From NCBI RefSeq assembly GCF_000472785.1, contig NZ_AXAL01000025.1, positions 1 to 64,000 on the forward strand: 64,000 nt of DNA, given 5' to 3'. The notes under the pieces were generated by a model. That model worked only from the letters and a program-made list of their open reading frames with translations, had not been told where the DNA came from and searched no databases. Every line of letters starts with the position of its first letter. Position 1 is the stretch's first letter. Positions 1 to 7,436 of the stretch are shown here, in pieces. This DNA is from Mesorhizobium loti CJ3sym. GTDB taxonomy: Bacteria > Pseudomonadota > Alphaproteobacteria > Rhizobiales > Rhizobiaceae. The position numbers and the translations under genes were made by a program.

Positions 1-206
1 CGGCTCCAGCGGATGAAGCGGTTGTAGATCGTCTTGTGGGGACCATACTCGCTGGGCGCGTCGCGCCACCGAAGGCCGTTCCTGATCACGAAGATGATGC
101 CACTGACGATCCGCCGATCATCGACCCTGGGCACTCCGTGAGACAGCGGGAAATGCCGCTCGATCCGGCGCATCTGCGCCTCCGACAGCCAGATCAAATC
201 ACTCAT
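1..206 (-). CDS. IS5-family transposase, N-terminal part
   Basis: The reverse strand from the ATG at 206 reads MSDLIWLSEAQMRRIERHFP, then a segment containing RVDDRRIVSGIIF and NGLRWRDAPSEYGPHKTIYN. This is the characteristic N-terminal (DUF4096-like) domain of IS5-family DDE transposases of rhizobia. About 68 codons are visible and the DDE catalytic part lies outside the window. A purine-rich GAGGAGGCG lies just upstream of the ATG. Whether the full element is intact cannot be judged here. Confidence 0.85.
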   Translation of the reverse strand, partial: MSDLIWLSEAQMRRIERHFPLSHGVPRVDDRRIVSGIIFVIRNGLRWRDAPSEYGPHKTIYNRFIRWS

Positions 207-282
207 TGCAGCGCCTCCTCGCACCGCCAATGAATCAGCCGTTTGCTGTCTCCGCAAGAACTTTAATAGGTCCTGACCCTAG
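1..282 (-). mobile_element. IS5-type insertion sequence, transposase-proximal end (truncated by window edge)
   Basis: The transposase N-terminus runs off the left edge of the window. Read on the minus strand, the stretch from about 282 down to 207 begins AGGGTCAGGACC, a terminus of the kind seen in rhizobial IS5-family elements, followed by a short leader before the transposase start. The outer boundary lies at about 280-282, only a few bases from the ald stop codon at 284-286. The other end and the target duplication are outside the window, so the exact boundary is inferred. Confidence 0.7.
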
Positions 283-283
283 A

Positions 284-1399
284 TCAGGCGGCCAGTACAG
301 CCTTCGGCTCGACCAGCTCGTAGCCGAGTGCCTCGGCGACCGCGCGGTTGGTGATCTTGCCCTTGTGGACATTGAGGCCGTTGCGTAGGTGATGGTCGTC
401 GACCAGCGCCTTCAGGCCCTTGTCGGCGAGTTGCAGGCCGTAGTGCAGCGTCGCGTTGTTGAGCGCATGGGCTGAAGTGACCGGCACAGCGCCTGGCATG
501 TTGGCGACGCAATAGTGGATGACGCCGTCAACCTCGTAGGTGGGGTCAGCGTGAGTCGTCGCGTGCGAGGTCTCGAAGCAACCACCCTGGTCGATGGCGA
601 CGTCGACCAGCACGGAGCCCTTCTTCATGCCCGAAAGCATTTCGCGGGTGACGAGCTTGGGTGCCGCGGCGCCCGGGATCAACACGGCGCCAACGACGAT
701 ATCAGCCGAAAAGCATTCTTCTTCAAGCGCTTCGACCGTGGAATAGCGGGTGTGGACGCGACCGGCGAAGAGGTCGTCGAGCTGGCGCAGGCGCGGGATC
801 GAGCGATCGATGATGGTGACGTCGGCGCCAAGGCCGGCTGCCATGCGCGCCGCGTGCAGGCCGACAACACCGCCGCCGAGCACGGTAACCTTGCCCGGCA
901 GCACGCCGGGCACGCCGCCAAGCAGCACACCGCGGCCGCCATTGGCCTTCTGCAGTGCCGTGGCGCCGGCCTGGATCGACAGGCGGCCGGCGACTTCCGA
1001 CATCGGCGCCAGCAGCGGCAGGCCGCCGCGGTCGTCGGTCACGGTTTCGTAGGCGATCGCGGTCACGCCGGAAGCGAGCAGGCCCTTGGTCTGCTCCGGA
1101 TCCGGAGCCAGGTGAAGATAGGTGTACAGGATCTGGCCTTCACGCAACTGCGCCCACTCATTGGGCTGCGGCTCCTTGACCTTGACGATCATGTCCGACT
1201 TGGCGAACACGTCGGCGGCGGTCTTGGCGATGGTGGCGCCGGCGACGCGATATGCATTGTCATCGGCGCCGATGCCGGCACCGGCGCCGGTCTCGACCAG
1301 CACTTCGTGGCCATGGGCGACGTATTCACGCACCGAGCCCGGCGTAAGGCCGACGCGGTATTCGTGGTTCTTGATTTCCTTGGGGCAGCCGACACGCAT
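284..1399 (-). CDS. ald: Alanine dehydrogenase
   Basis: At 371 aa this matches the usual family length and catalyses reversible NAD-dependent deamination of L-alanine to pyruvate and ammonia in the cytoplasm. The N-terminus MRVGCPKEIKNHEYRVG is the standard AlaDH start. YTYLHLAPD around residue 95 carries the catalytic His, GGGVVGLHAARMAAGLGADV near 173-192 is the NAD-binding Rossmann loop, and VDVAIDQGG around 267 holds the catalytic Asp. The gene diverges from an Lrp/AsnC regulator at 1557, the usual arrangement for an alanine-responsive pair. Its stop codon lies within a few bases of the inserted IS, so its native terminator has probably been displaced. Confidence 0.96.
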   Translation of the reverse strand: MRVGCPKEIKNHEYRVGLTPGSVREYVAHGHEVLVETGAGAGIGADDNAYRVAGATIAKTAADVFAKSDMIVKVKEPQPNEWAQLREGQILYTYLHLAPDPEQTKGLLASGVTAIAYETVTDDRGGLPLLAPMSEVAGRLSIQAGATALQKANGGRGVLLGGVPGVLPGKVTVLGGGVVGLHAARMAAGLGADVTIIDRSIPRLRQLDDLFAGRVHTRYSTVEALEEECFSADIVVGAVLIPGAAAPKLVTREMLSGMKKGSVLVDVAIDQGGCFETSHATTHADPTYEVDGVIHYCVANMPGAVPVTSAHALNNATLHYGLQLADKGLKALVDDHHLRNGLNVHKGKITNRAVAEALGYELVEPKAVLAA

Positions 1400-1556
1400 T
1401 TTCTTCTCCTGATCCGGGCCCTTTTGGGCTCACTCCCTGTATTGATAAAGTGAACCATGAATCGGGCTGCAGGTGTTTGCGAATGCGCTTGCGCAGGAAG
1501 GCCGGTTTCGATAATCGTTGCGCAAAATAGCAGAATATCAGCAGGATTCACGAAAA
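1400..1556. promoter_or_regulatory. Divergent ald / Lrp-regulator control region
   Basis: This 157-bp region separates two divergent genes and must hold both promoters. Two copies of the near-palindromic heptamer TTGCGCA occur at 1489-1495 and 1518-1524, 29 bp apart, close to three helical turns. Lrp/AsnC proteins bind several phased sites as octamers, so these are reasonable AldR operator candidates. No clear -35/-10 pair stands out; binding is inferred. Confidence 0.4.
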
Positions 1557-2030
1557 ATGCCGCTCGACAGGATCGATATCGCCATTCTTGAGACTTTGCA
1601 GAAGGATGGCCGGATACCCAATGCGGCGCTTGCCGAGAAGGTTGGCCTGTCGCAGTCGGCCTGTTCGCGCCGGCTCGACAATCTCGAGAAATCCGGAACC
1701 ATTCGCGGCTATCACGCCCGGCTGTCCAATGCAGCCCTCGGCCATCAGATGACGGCGATCGTGCACATATCCCTGTCGGGCCAGTTCGAGAAGACGCTGT
1801 CGGATTTCGAGGCGGCGATCAAGCGCTGCCCCAACGTGCTGTCCTGCCACCTTATGTCGGGCGAATACGACTATATCCTGCGCATCGCGGCGAAGGACCT
1901 CGTCGACTATGAGCGCATCCACAAGGAGTGGCTGTCGGCCATGCCGCATGTGACGAAGATCAACTCGTCATTCGCCTTGCGTGAGATCGTCGACCGCACG
2001 GCAATGGGTATGAAGCCGGAAATGGCTTAA
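1557..2030 (+). CDS. Lrp/AsnC-family transcriptional regulator (probable alanine-responsive AldR)
   Basis: 157 aa, the standard Lrp size. Residues 1-60 form the AsnC helix-turn-helix (LDRIDIAILETLQKDGRI, then LAEKVGLSQSACSRRLDNLE). The rest is a RAM ligand-binding/oligomerisation domain with the typical GEYDYILRI segment. The start at 1557 (MPLDRID) is chosen because Lrp proteins begin just before this motif; an upstream ATG at 1518 would add 13 atypical residues. Its divergence from ald suggests that it activates or represses ald in response to alanine, as AldR proteins do; that specific role is inferred from position. Confidence 0.9.
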   Translation: MPLDRIDIAILETLQKDGRIPNAALAEKVGLSQSACSRRLDNLEKSGTIRGYHARLSNAALGHQMTAIVHISLSGQFEKTLSDFEAAIKRCPNVLSCHLMSGEYDYILRIAAKDLVDYERIHKEWLSAMPHVTKINSSFALREIVDRTAMGMKPEMA

Positions 2031-2084
2031 CGCCAAAGGCCGATCCGGCACCCCAATTTTGACCGCTTAGCTTTACGGCTCCGC

Positions 2085-2513
2085 TTATTGGTCGAGCGTC
2101 ATATCTGCTCGGCCAGGGCAGAGGGCATTATATTGCTCAAGGGCCTCGCCATAACTAGAGACGGTAGACCCATTGAGTGGGCCATATTTGCTGCTTACTA
2201 TGAGGTAATTAGCACCGTATTCTGCAGGATGCTTCCGTTTGCCAAGGAACCGAAGCCGACCCATTCCAATATATAGCATTGTGAACCATCCGCTTACACA
2301 GTCACCTTCAATATGATCTGTAAGATACTTTTCGTCTCCTTCGCCAAGTTTTACTTTTATGACCGCGTGGCGCGTGCCTATTCCAGAGCTGCTGACAATA
2401 TCGACCTCATCCCCGACGCGCGGTCCGGACACCAACTTGCCGCTCGCAAAAGCCGGAGTTGCGATGCTTAATGAAAGCGAAAAAACGAAGATAGTTCTAC
2501 AGAGATATCGCAT
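2085..2513 (-). CDS. Hypothetical exported protein, AT-rich
   Basis: 142 aa beginning with a clear Sec signal peptide (MRYLCRTIFVFSLSLSIATP, cleavage likely after AFA). The mature part is soluble-looking, with two cysteines about 60 residues apart (DCVSGW and ALCPGR) that could form a disulfide in the periplasm. I do not recognise the family. The coding sequence is visibly richer in A+T, with codons such as ATA, TTA and AGT that are rare in neighbouring genes, which suggests recent acquisition. It is flanked by the Lrp regulator and 5-FTHF cyclo-ligase and shares no obvious operon. Confidence 0.65.
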   Translation of the reverse strand: MRYLCRTIFVFSLSLSIATPAFASGKLVSGPRVGDEVDIVSSSGIGTRHAVIKVKLGEGDEKYLTDHIEGDCVSGWFTMLYIGMGRLRFLGKRKHPAEYGANYLIVSSKYGPLNGSTVSSYGEALEQYNALCPGRADMTLDQ

Positions 2514-2686
2514 CGCATCCTCCTAAAGAGCGAACGGACACTGTTGGATCCGCCCGGAACGCACGTCGAAACGTGCCTTCCGCAGCATGGTCTCCTGGAA
2601 GATCATGTTATTTGTCGATCAAGTCGGATTTTTGTCACGAGACATTTGCGCTGCGCGGAAGTATAGATATTTTCCGAAACAGGCCC

Positions 2687-3268
2687 TCAGGCCTCCGTCA
2701 CAATCCGATCCATCGGAATGTCATGCGGCTGCGGATAGATGGTCGCTATACGCTGCAGTTCGTAGCCGACGCCGATGACCAGTGGCTTGAACGGCATGGC
2801 CGCCAGCGTGCGATCGAAGAAGCCGCCGCCATAGCCCAGCCGATAGTTTGCCGGGTCAACGCCGACGATCGGCGAGATGACGATGTCCGGTAGCACCGGA
2901 TCGCCCTCAGCCGGGATCGGAATGTTCCAGATACCTTTTTCCAGCCGGTCGCCCGCTTTGTAGGCGCGAAAGATCAGCGGCTGTCCTTTCTCGATGACAA
3001 TGGGCAGTGCAGTGCGGCCGCCGCGTTCATTGACGGATGCCATCCATGGCCGCAAATCCGGCTCACCCCTAAACGGCCAGTAGAGGCTCACCATGCGGCC
3101 GGCGATCTCGCCGATGATCGCATTGAGGCCTTCGGCAATGCGTTGCGACATGGCGGTGCGCGCGTCCGCCGGCACTGCGAGACGCGCCGCGATCAGTCGC
3201 TCGCGCTCGGCCTTGCGCCAGCGCCTGACGTCGGCCCAGTCCTTGGCGTCGTCATGATCGTTGGCCAT
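2687..3268 (-). CDS. 5-formyltetrahydrofolate cyclo-ligase
   Basis: 193 aa, the family's usual size. The enzyme converts 5-formyl-THF and ATP into 5,10-methenyl-THF, returning the stored folate to one-carbon metabolism. The hallmark RLGYGGGFFDRTLA lies near residue 145, the YWPFRGEPDLRPW substrate-binding segment near residue 65, and the N-terminal KAERERLIAARLAVP matches the family. It reads divergently from the NADH dehydrogenase gene. In many proteobacteria this gene (ygfA) lies directly downstream of the 6S RNA gene, which is relevant to the structured upstream region described separately. Confidence 0.93.
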   Translation of the reverse strand: MANDHDDAKDWADVRRWRKAERERLIAARLAVPADARTAMSQRIAEGLNAIIGEIAGRMVSLYWPFRGEPDLRPWMASVNERGGRTALPIVIEKGQPLIFRAYKAGDRLEKGIWNIPIPAEGDPVLPDIVISPIVGVDPANYRLGYGGGFFDRTLAAMPFKPLVIGVGYELQRIATIYPQPHDIPMDRIVTEA

Positions 3269-3284
3269 GCCTCACTCCCGTGAT

Positions 3285-3440
3285 TTCGTTTCGGGGAGGC
3301 TATACCCCCCATGAGCCCGCCAACATGTGCATTCACGACATGGGAAGGCGAGCTCTGGCAGCCCTCGGTGCAGGGCAGCCTTGCGCGCCACGACGTTGTT
3401 GCGATGCACAAAAACCACTACATAACCGGCAGACAAACCG
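3285..3440 (-). ncRNA. Candidate 6S-like RNA upstream of the ygfA homologue
   Basis: The gap between the divergent 5-FTHF cyclo-ligase and NADH dehydrogenase genes can form, on the minus strand, one long interrupted hairpin. GGUUAU (3427-3422) pairs with AUAGCC (3303-3298), UGUGCAU pairs with AUGCACA, and a roughly symmetrical 14/14-nt internal bubble follows. Then come GGCG/CGCC and an apical stem GCCCU-GCACCG-AGGGC. A long rod with a central bubble directly upstream of ygfA is the expected architecture and location of 6S RNA, which mimics open promoter DNA and binds sigma70 holoenzyme. I fold this by eye only and recall no reference sequence well enough to confirm. It could instead be an untranslated leader. 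Confidence 0.4.
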
Positions 3441-3451
3441 GGGTGAATGAG

Positions 3452-4717
3452 ATGAGTGAAGCCAGCCATCATGTCGTCGTTGTCGGCGCGGGTTTCGGCG
3501 GTCTCGAATGCACCCGCGCGCTTGCCGGCGCCCCGGTGCGCATCACCATGATCGACAAGCGCAACCATCATCTTTTCCAGCCGCTGCTCTACCAGGTGGC
3601 GACGACCGCGCTGGCAACCTCCGAAATTGCCTGGCCGATCCGCCATCTCCTGCGCAAGCGCAAGGACGTGACGACTCTGCTGGCCAATGTCACCGGCGTC
3701 GACCGTGCCGGCAAACGGGTGCTGCTCGATGACGGCAGCGCCGTCGCCTACGACACGCTAGTGCTCGCCACCGGTGCGCGCCACGCCTATTTCGGCCATG
3801 ATGAATGGGAGCCTTTCGCGCCGGGCCTGAAGACGCTGGAGGACGCCACCACCATTCGGCGGCGCATTCTGCTGGCCTTCGAGCAGGCCGAGCGGGAAAC
3901 CGATCCCGTCAAGCGCCAGGCGCTGCTGACCATTGCGATCGTCGGCGGCGGGCCGACCGGCGTGGAACTGGCCGGCACCATCATCGAACTGGCGCATGAG
4001 ACGCTGCGCGGCGAGTTCCGCAACATCGATACGCGGCAAACGCGCGTGGTGCTGATCGAGGCCGGCGACCGCATCCTTGCCAATTTCGCGCCAAAACTCT
4101 CCCACTATGCCAGCAAGGCGCTAGAACGGCTCGGCGTGACGGTCGAGCTCGGGCGGGCGGTCACGCGCTGCGATGCCGAGGGCGTCGTCTTTGGCGACAA
4201 GCAATTGGCGGCCCGAACGATCCTGTGGGCAGCCGGCGTTGCCGCTTCGCCCGCCGCCGAATGGCTGGGAGCCAAGGCGGACCGCGCGGGCAGGGTGCTC
4301 GTCGAGCCTGACCTCAGCGTGCCCGGCAGTCCGGAGATTTTCGTCATTGGCGACGCAGCCCTCGTGCTGCGGCCAGATGGGCGGCCGGTGCCCGGTGTAG
4401 CGCCTTCCGCCAAGCAGGAAGGCCGACATGTTGCGGCCACCATCAAGGCCAGGCTCGGCGGTGACAATGCCGCGCGGCCATTTCACTACAAACACGCCGG
4501 CGATCTGGCGACGATCGGCCAACGCGCCGCCGCGATCGATTTCGGCTGGATCAAACTCACCGGCTGGCTCGCCTGGTGGCTATGGGGAATTGCACACATC
4601 TATTTTCTGATCGGCTTCCGCAACCGGCTTGCGGTTTCCCTGAGCTGGCTATGGATCTACGTCACGGGCCAGCGCAGCGCCCGGCTGATCACCCAGGGCG
4701 ACGACGACAAGACCTGA
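3452..4717 (+). CDS. ndh: NAD(P)/FAD-dependent oxidoreductase, type II NADH dehydrogenase-like
   Basis: 421 aa. It probably oxidises NADH and passes electrons to quinone without proton pumping, at the cytoplasmic face of the inner membrane. VVVVGAGFGGLECTRAL at the N-terminus binds FAD, IAIVGGGPTGVELAGTI near residue 165 binds NADH, and IFVIGDAALV near 300 is the second FAD contact. A C-terminal hydrophobic patch (LAWWLWGIAHIYFLIGF) fits membrane anchoring. I start at 3452 (MSEASHHVV), directly before the Rossmann fold; an in-frame ATG at 3311 would overlap the structured RNA candidate and add non-conserved residues. Single gene, divergent from 5-FTHF cyclo-ligase. Confidence 0.9.
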   Translation: MSEASHHVVVVGAGFGGLECTRALAGAPVRITMIDKRNHHLFQPLLYQVATTALATSEIAWPIRHLLRKRKDVTTLLANVTGVDRAGKRVLLDDGSAVAYDTLVLATGARHAYFGHDEWEPFAPGLKTLEDATTIRRRILLAFEQAERETDPVKRQALLTIAIVGGGPTGVELAGTIIELAHETLRGEFRNIDTRQTRVVLIEAGDRILANFAPKLSHYASKALERLGVTVELGRAVTRCDAEGVVFGDKQLAARTILWAAGVAASPAAEWLGAKADRAGRVLVEPDLSVPGSPEIFVIGDAALVLRPDGRPVPGVAPSAKQEGRHVAATIKARLGGDNAARPFHYKHAGDLATIGQRAAAIDFGWIKLTGWLAWWLWGIAHIYFLIGFRNRLAVSLSWLWIYVTGQRSARLITQGDDDKT

Positions 4718-4865
4718 CTTTCTTCACTGTCCCATTCATCCGCGCGTCATCTCTGGCTGATGGACTGATGTCAGGATGCACGCGACTTCTTGAGTGGACT
4801 TGAGCCGATTTCGGCGCCAAGTTTGCTTCGGGGGCAGGGCGTCACGTCGTCGAAGAGGAGAAAAC

Positions 4866-6845
4866 ATGTCACAACTGCTCCATCCCGTCTCTCGCCGCAA
4901 TTTCCTCGCTGGCGTCGCAGCCACAGGGGCGCTGATCGTGCTTCATCCCTTCTCGGCCCGTGCGCAGGCCAACCAGGCGCATCTTCGGATCATGGAGACC
5001 ACCGATATCCATGTGAATGTGCTGCCTTATGATTACTACGCCGACAAAGCCAACGACACGATGGGCCTGTCGCGCACGGCATCACTGATTGACGCAGTGC
5101 GCAAGGAAGCCGCCAATTCGATGCTGATCGACAATGGCGACCTGCTGCAGGGCAACCCGATGGGCGACTACATCGCCTACGAAAAGGGCCTGAAGGACGG
5201 CGATCTCCATCCGATCATGAAGGGCATGAACCTGCTCGGCTACGAGTGCTCGACGCTCGGCAACCACGAGTTCAACTACGGCCTGTCGTTCCTGGACAAG
5301 GCGCTGGCCGGCGCCAATTTCCCGTTCGTCTGCGCCAATCTGATCCGCGGCACCGAGCTTGCCGCCAACCCGCGCGACGACAAGCTCTATCTCAAGCCCT
5401 ATGTGATCCTCGACAAGAAGATCAAGGACGGTTCGGGCGCCGAGCAGCCGATCAGGATCGGCATCATCGGCTTCGTGCCGCCGCAGATCATGGTCTGGGA
5501 CCTCAAGAATCTCGAAGGCAACGTCAAGACGCGCGACATTGTCGAGGCGGCCAAGGCATGGGTGCCGCAGATGAAGGAGGAGGGGGCTGACATCATCATA
5601 GCGCTCTCCCATTCCGGCATCGATGTGAAGCAGGGCGACATGATGGAGAACGCGTCGTTCTTCGTTGCCGGCGTCGATGGCATCGATGCCGTGTTCACCG
5701 GCCACCAGCATCTGGTCTTCCCAGGCAAGAAGGATTTCCAGTCGATCGAGGGCGTCGACACGCAAAAAGGCACCTTGCAAGGCAAGCCCACCGTCATGGG
5801 CGGTTTCTGGGGCTCGCATATGGGGCTGATCGACCTGATGCTGGAGCGCGACGGATCGAAATGGAGGGTCATTTCCGCTACCTCCGAGGCGCGGCCGATC
5901 TTCGAGCGCGTCGACAACAAGAACAAGCCGACGGTTCCCGATGACAATCGCATCGTCGCGGCGCTCGAACAGGACCATCAGGCGACCTTAGCCTATGTGC
6001 GCCGCCCGGTCGGCAAGACCTCAGCGCCTCTCTATTCCTATTTCTCGCTGGTTGCCGACGATCCGTCGGTGCAGGTCGTCAACCAGGCACAGACCTGGTA
6101 CTTGAAGGACATTCTCAAGAGCACGCAGTGGAAGGATCTGCCGCTGCTGTCTGCCGCCGCTCCCTTCAAAGCCGGCGGGCGCAACGGCGCCGACTACTAC
6201 ACCGACGTGCCGGCCGGCGACATAGCCATCAAGAACGTCGCCGACCTCTATCTCTACCCCAACACCGTGCGGGCCGTCGAAATCAACGGTGCGCAGGTGA
6301 AGGAATGGCTGGAAATGTCGGCCGGCATCTTCAACAAGATCGAGTTGGGGAAGGCTGACCAAGCGCTCATCAACACCGATTTCCCATCCTACAATTTCGA
6401 CGTCATCGATGGTGTCACCTACAAGATAGACCTGTCGCAGCCGCCGAAATACGATGCCAAGGGCGGCGTGGCGAATGCCGGCGCCAACCGCATCGTCGAC
6501 CTGATGTTCGATGGCAAGCCGATTGATACAAATCAGAAATTCGTCGTTGCGACCAACAATTACCGGGCCGGTGGTGGCGGCAATTTCCCCGACATCAATG
6601 CCTCGAAGATCATCTACGAGGCGCCGGACACCAACCGCGACGTCATCGTTCGCTATATCGTAAGCCAGGGCACCATCAATCCGTCGGCCGACGACAACTG
6701 GTCGTTCGCGCCGCTGCCAGGAGCCAGCGTTGTGTTCGAGACAGGCGTCAAGGCAAAGGATTTTATTGCCCAGGTGAAGTCGCTGAAGATCGAATCGGCG
6801 GGAGAGGGCGAAGCAGGTTTCGCCAGATATCGCATCCTGCTCTGA
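4866..6845 (+). CDS. cpdB: 2',3'-cyclic-nucleotide 2'-phosphodiesterase / 3'-nucleotidase, Tat-exported
   Basis: 659 aa, matching CpdB (about 650). It hydrolyses 2',3'-cyclic nucleotides and 3'-nucleotides in the periplasm to salvage phosphate and nucleosides. A twin-arginine signal SRRNFLAG near residue 10 is followed by a hydrophobic stretch and an ARAQA cleavage site. The metallophosphatase domain shows METTDIHVNVL, DNGDLLQGNP, TLGNHEFNYG, LSHSGID and FTGHQHLVF. The C-terminal 5'-nucleotidase domain carries YLYPNTVRAVEINGAQVKEW and NYRAGGGGNFP. The start at 4866 follows AGAGGAGAAA. It appears monocistronic, with a strong hairpin terminator after it. Confidence 0.94.
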   Translation: MSQLLHPVSRRNFLAGVAATGALIVLHPFSARAQANQAHLRIMETTDIHVNVLPYDYYADKANDTMGLSRTASLIDAVRKEAANSMLIDNGDLLQGNPMGDYIAYEKGLKDGDLHPIMKGMNLLGYECSTLGNHEFNYGLSFLDKALAGANFPFVCANLIRGTELAANPRDDKLYLKPYVILDKKIKDGSGAEQPIRIGIIGFVPPQIMVWDLKNLEGNVKTRDIVEAAKAWVPQMKEEGADIIIALSHSGIDVKQGDMMENASFFVAGVDGIDAVFTGHQHLVFPGKKDFQSIEGVDTQKGTLQGKPTVMGGFWGSHMGLIDLMLERDGSKWRVISATSEARPIFERVDNKNKPTVPDDNRIVAALEQDHQATLAYVRRPVGKTSAPLYSYFSLVADDPSVQVVNQAQTWYLKDILKSTQWKDLPLLSAAAPFKAGGRNGADYYTDVPAGDIAIKNVADLYLYPNTVRAVEINGAQVKEWLEMSAGIFNKIELGKADQALINTDFPSYNFDVIDGVTYKIDLSQPPKYDAKGGVANAGANRIVDLMFDGKPIDTNQKFVVATNNYRAGGGGNFPDINASKIIYEAPDTNRDVIVRYIVSQGTINPSADDNWSFAPLPGASVVFETGVKAKDFIAQVKSLKIESAGEGEAGFARYRILL

Positions 6846-6860
6846 TACGGCCGTCCAGAA

Positions 6861-6908
6861 CGGTTCGACGTTTCACCGAAACGCCGAACCGCTCTGTCTG
6901 TTTGTTTT
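6861..6908 (+). terminator. Rho-independent terminator of cpdB
   Basis: Arms at 6861-6873 and 6878-6891 (CGGTTCGACGTTTC against GAAACGCCGAACCG) form a 14-bp stem with one mismatch and a short ACC loop. The T-rich run TCTGTCTGTTTGTTTT follows. It sits 15 bp after the cpdB stop. The converging small gene ends at 6920, so it might also help end that transcript. Confidence 0.8.
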
Positions 6909-6919
6909 GATGCAACGGC

Positions 6920-7228
6920 TCAGTTGGTCGCAGGCGTCAGCAGCAAGGCAGTCGCGGGAGCTTGCGGGCTGACTGGCTGCGTCGGCTCAAGCGACATGCC
7001 AGTCGGGTCGCTGGGCACGGTCAGCGGCGCCATCCCGGCTGGAGCATGGACCTCGTGGATGGTCGAGGTTGGTGTGTTGTCGATGAGATCACTGGCGCCA
7101 GGCGTCATGGTTGGGCTGATGCCGTGGCCCAGCGGATCGTTCATGACGGTGGGTGGGGCTGTGCGCCGTGCGTCGGCAGTGGATATGGCGGCAAGCAGCA
7201 TGGCAATCACGGCAACAGTTCGCTTCAA
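6920..7228 (-). CDS. Small exported proline/threonine-rich protein, unknown function
   Basis: 102 aa with a clear signal peptide (MKRTVAVIAMLLAAISTADA), followed by a low-complexity, proline-, threonine- and alanine-rich mature part with no cysteines and no recognisable domain. A good ribosome site (GGAGGC) precedes the ATG at 7228. Such proteins are common in rhizobial periplasms or envelopes, but no function can be given. An opposite-strand frame of similar length exists; I prefer this strand for the signal peptide and ribosome site. Confidence 0.6.
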   Translation of the reverse strand: MKRTVAVIAMLLAAISTADARRTAPPTVMNDPLGHGISPTMTPGASDLIDNTPTSTIHEVHAPAGMAPLTVPSDPTGMSLEPTQPVSPQAPATALLLTPATN

Positions 7229-7436
7229 GGAAGCCTCCTATGGTCAGAGGCGCTCGGCGTAGGGGTATTGGGCACGGGCGTCGGATGCGGCAGAACGCTC
7301 GCCATGCGATCGCGGTTTCATCACGTTCGCATGAAGGCGTCGCGATCGGCCGCTTTTGGCGTAGCCGGCAACGCCACTGCTCGGCGCATCCCCCGAAAAG
7401 CAGGCCACTGGCGACGCAATGGATGGGTGTGCCGGC

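Noticed and set aside
6924..7262. Plus-strand frame opposite the small exported protein at 6920-7228
   Set aside because: Gly/Val/Ala-rich antisense with no signal peptide; the minus strand has a proper signal and GGAGGC before its ATG.
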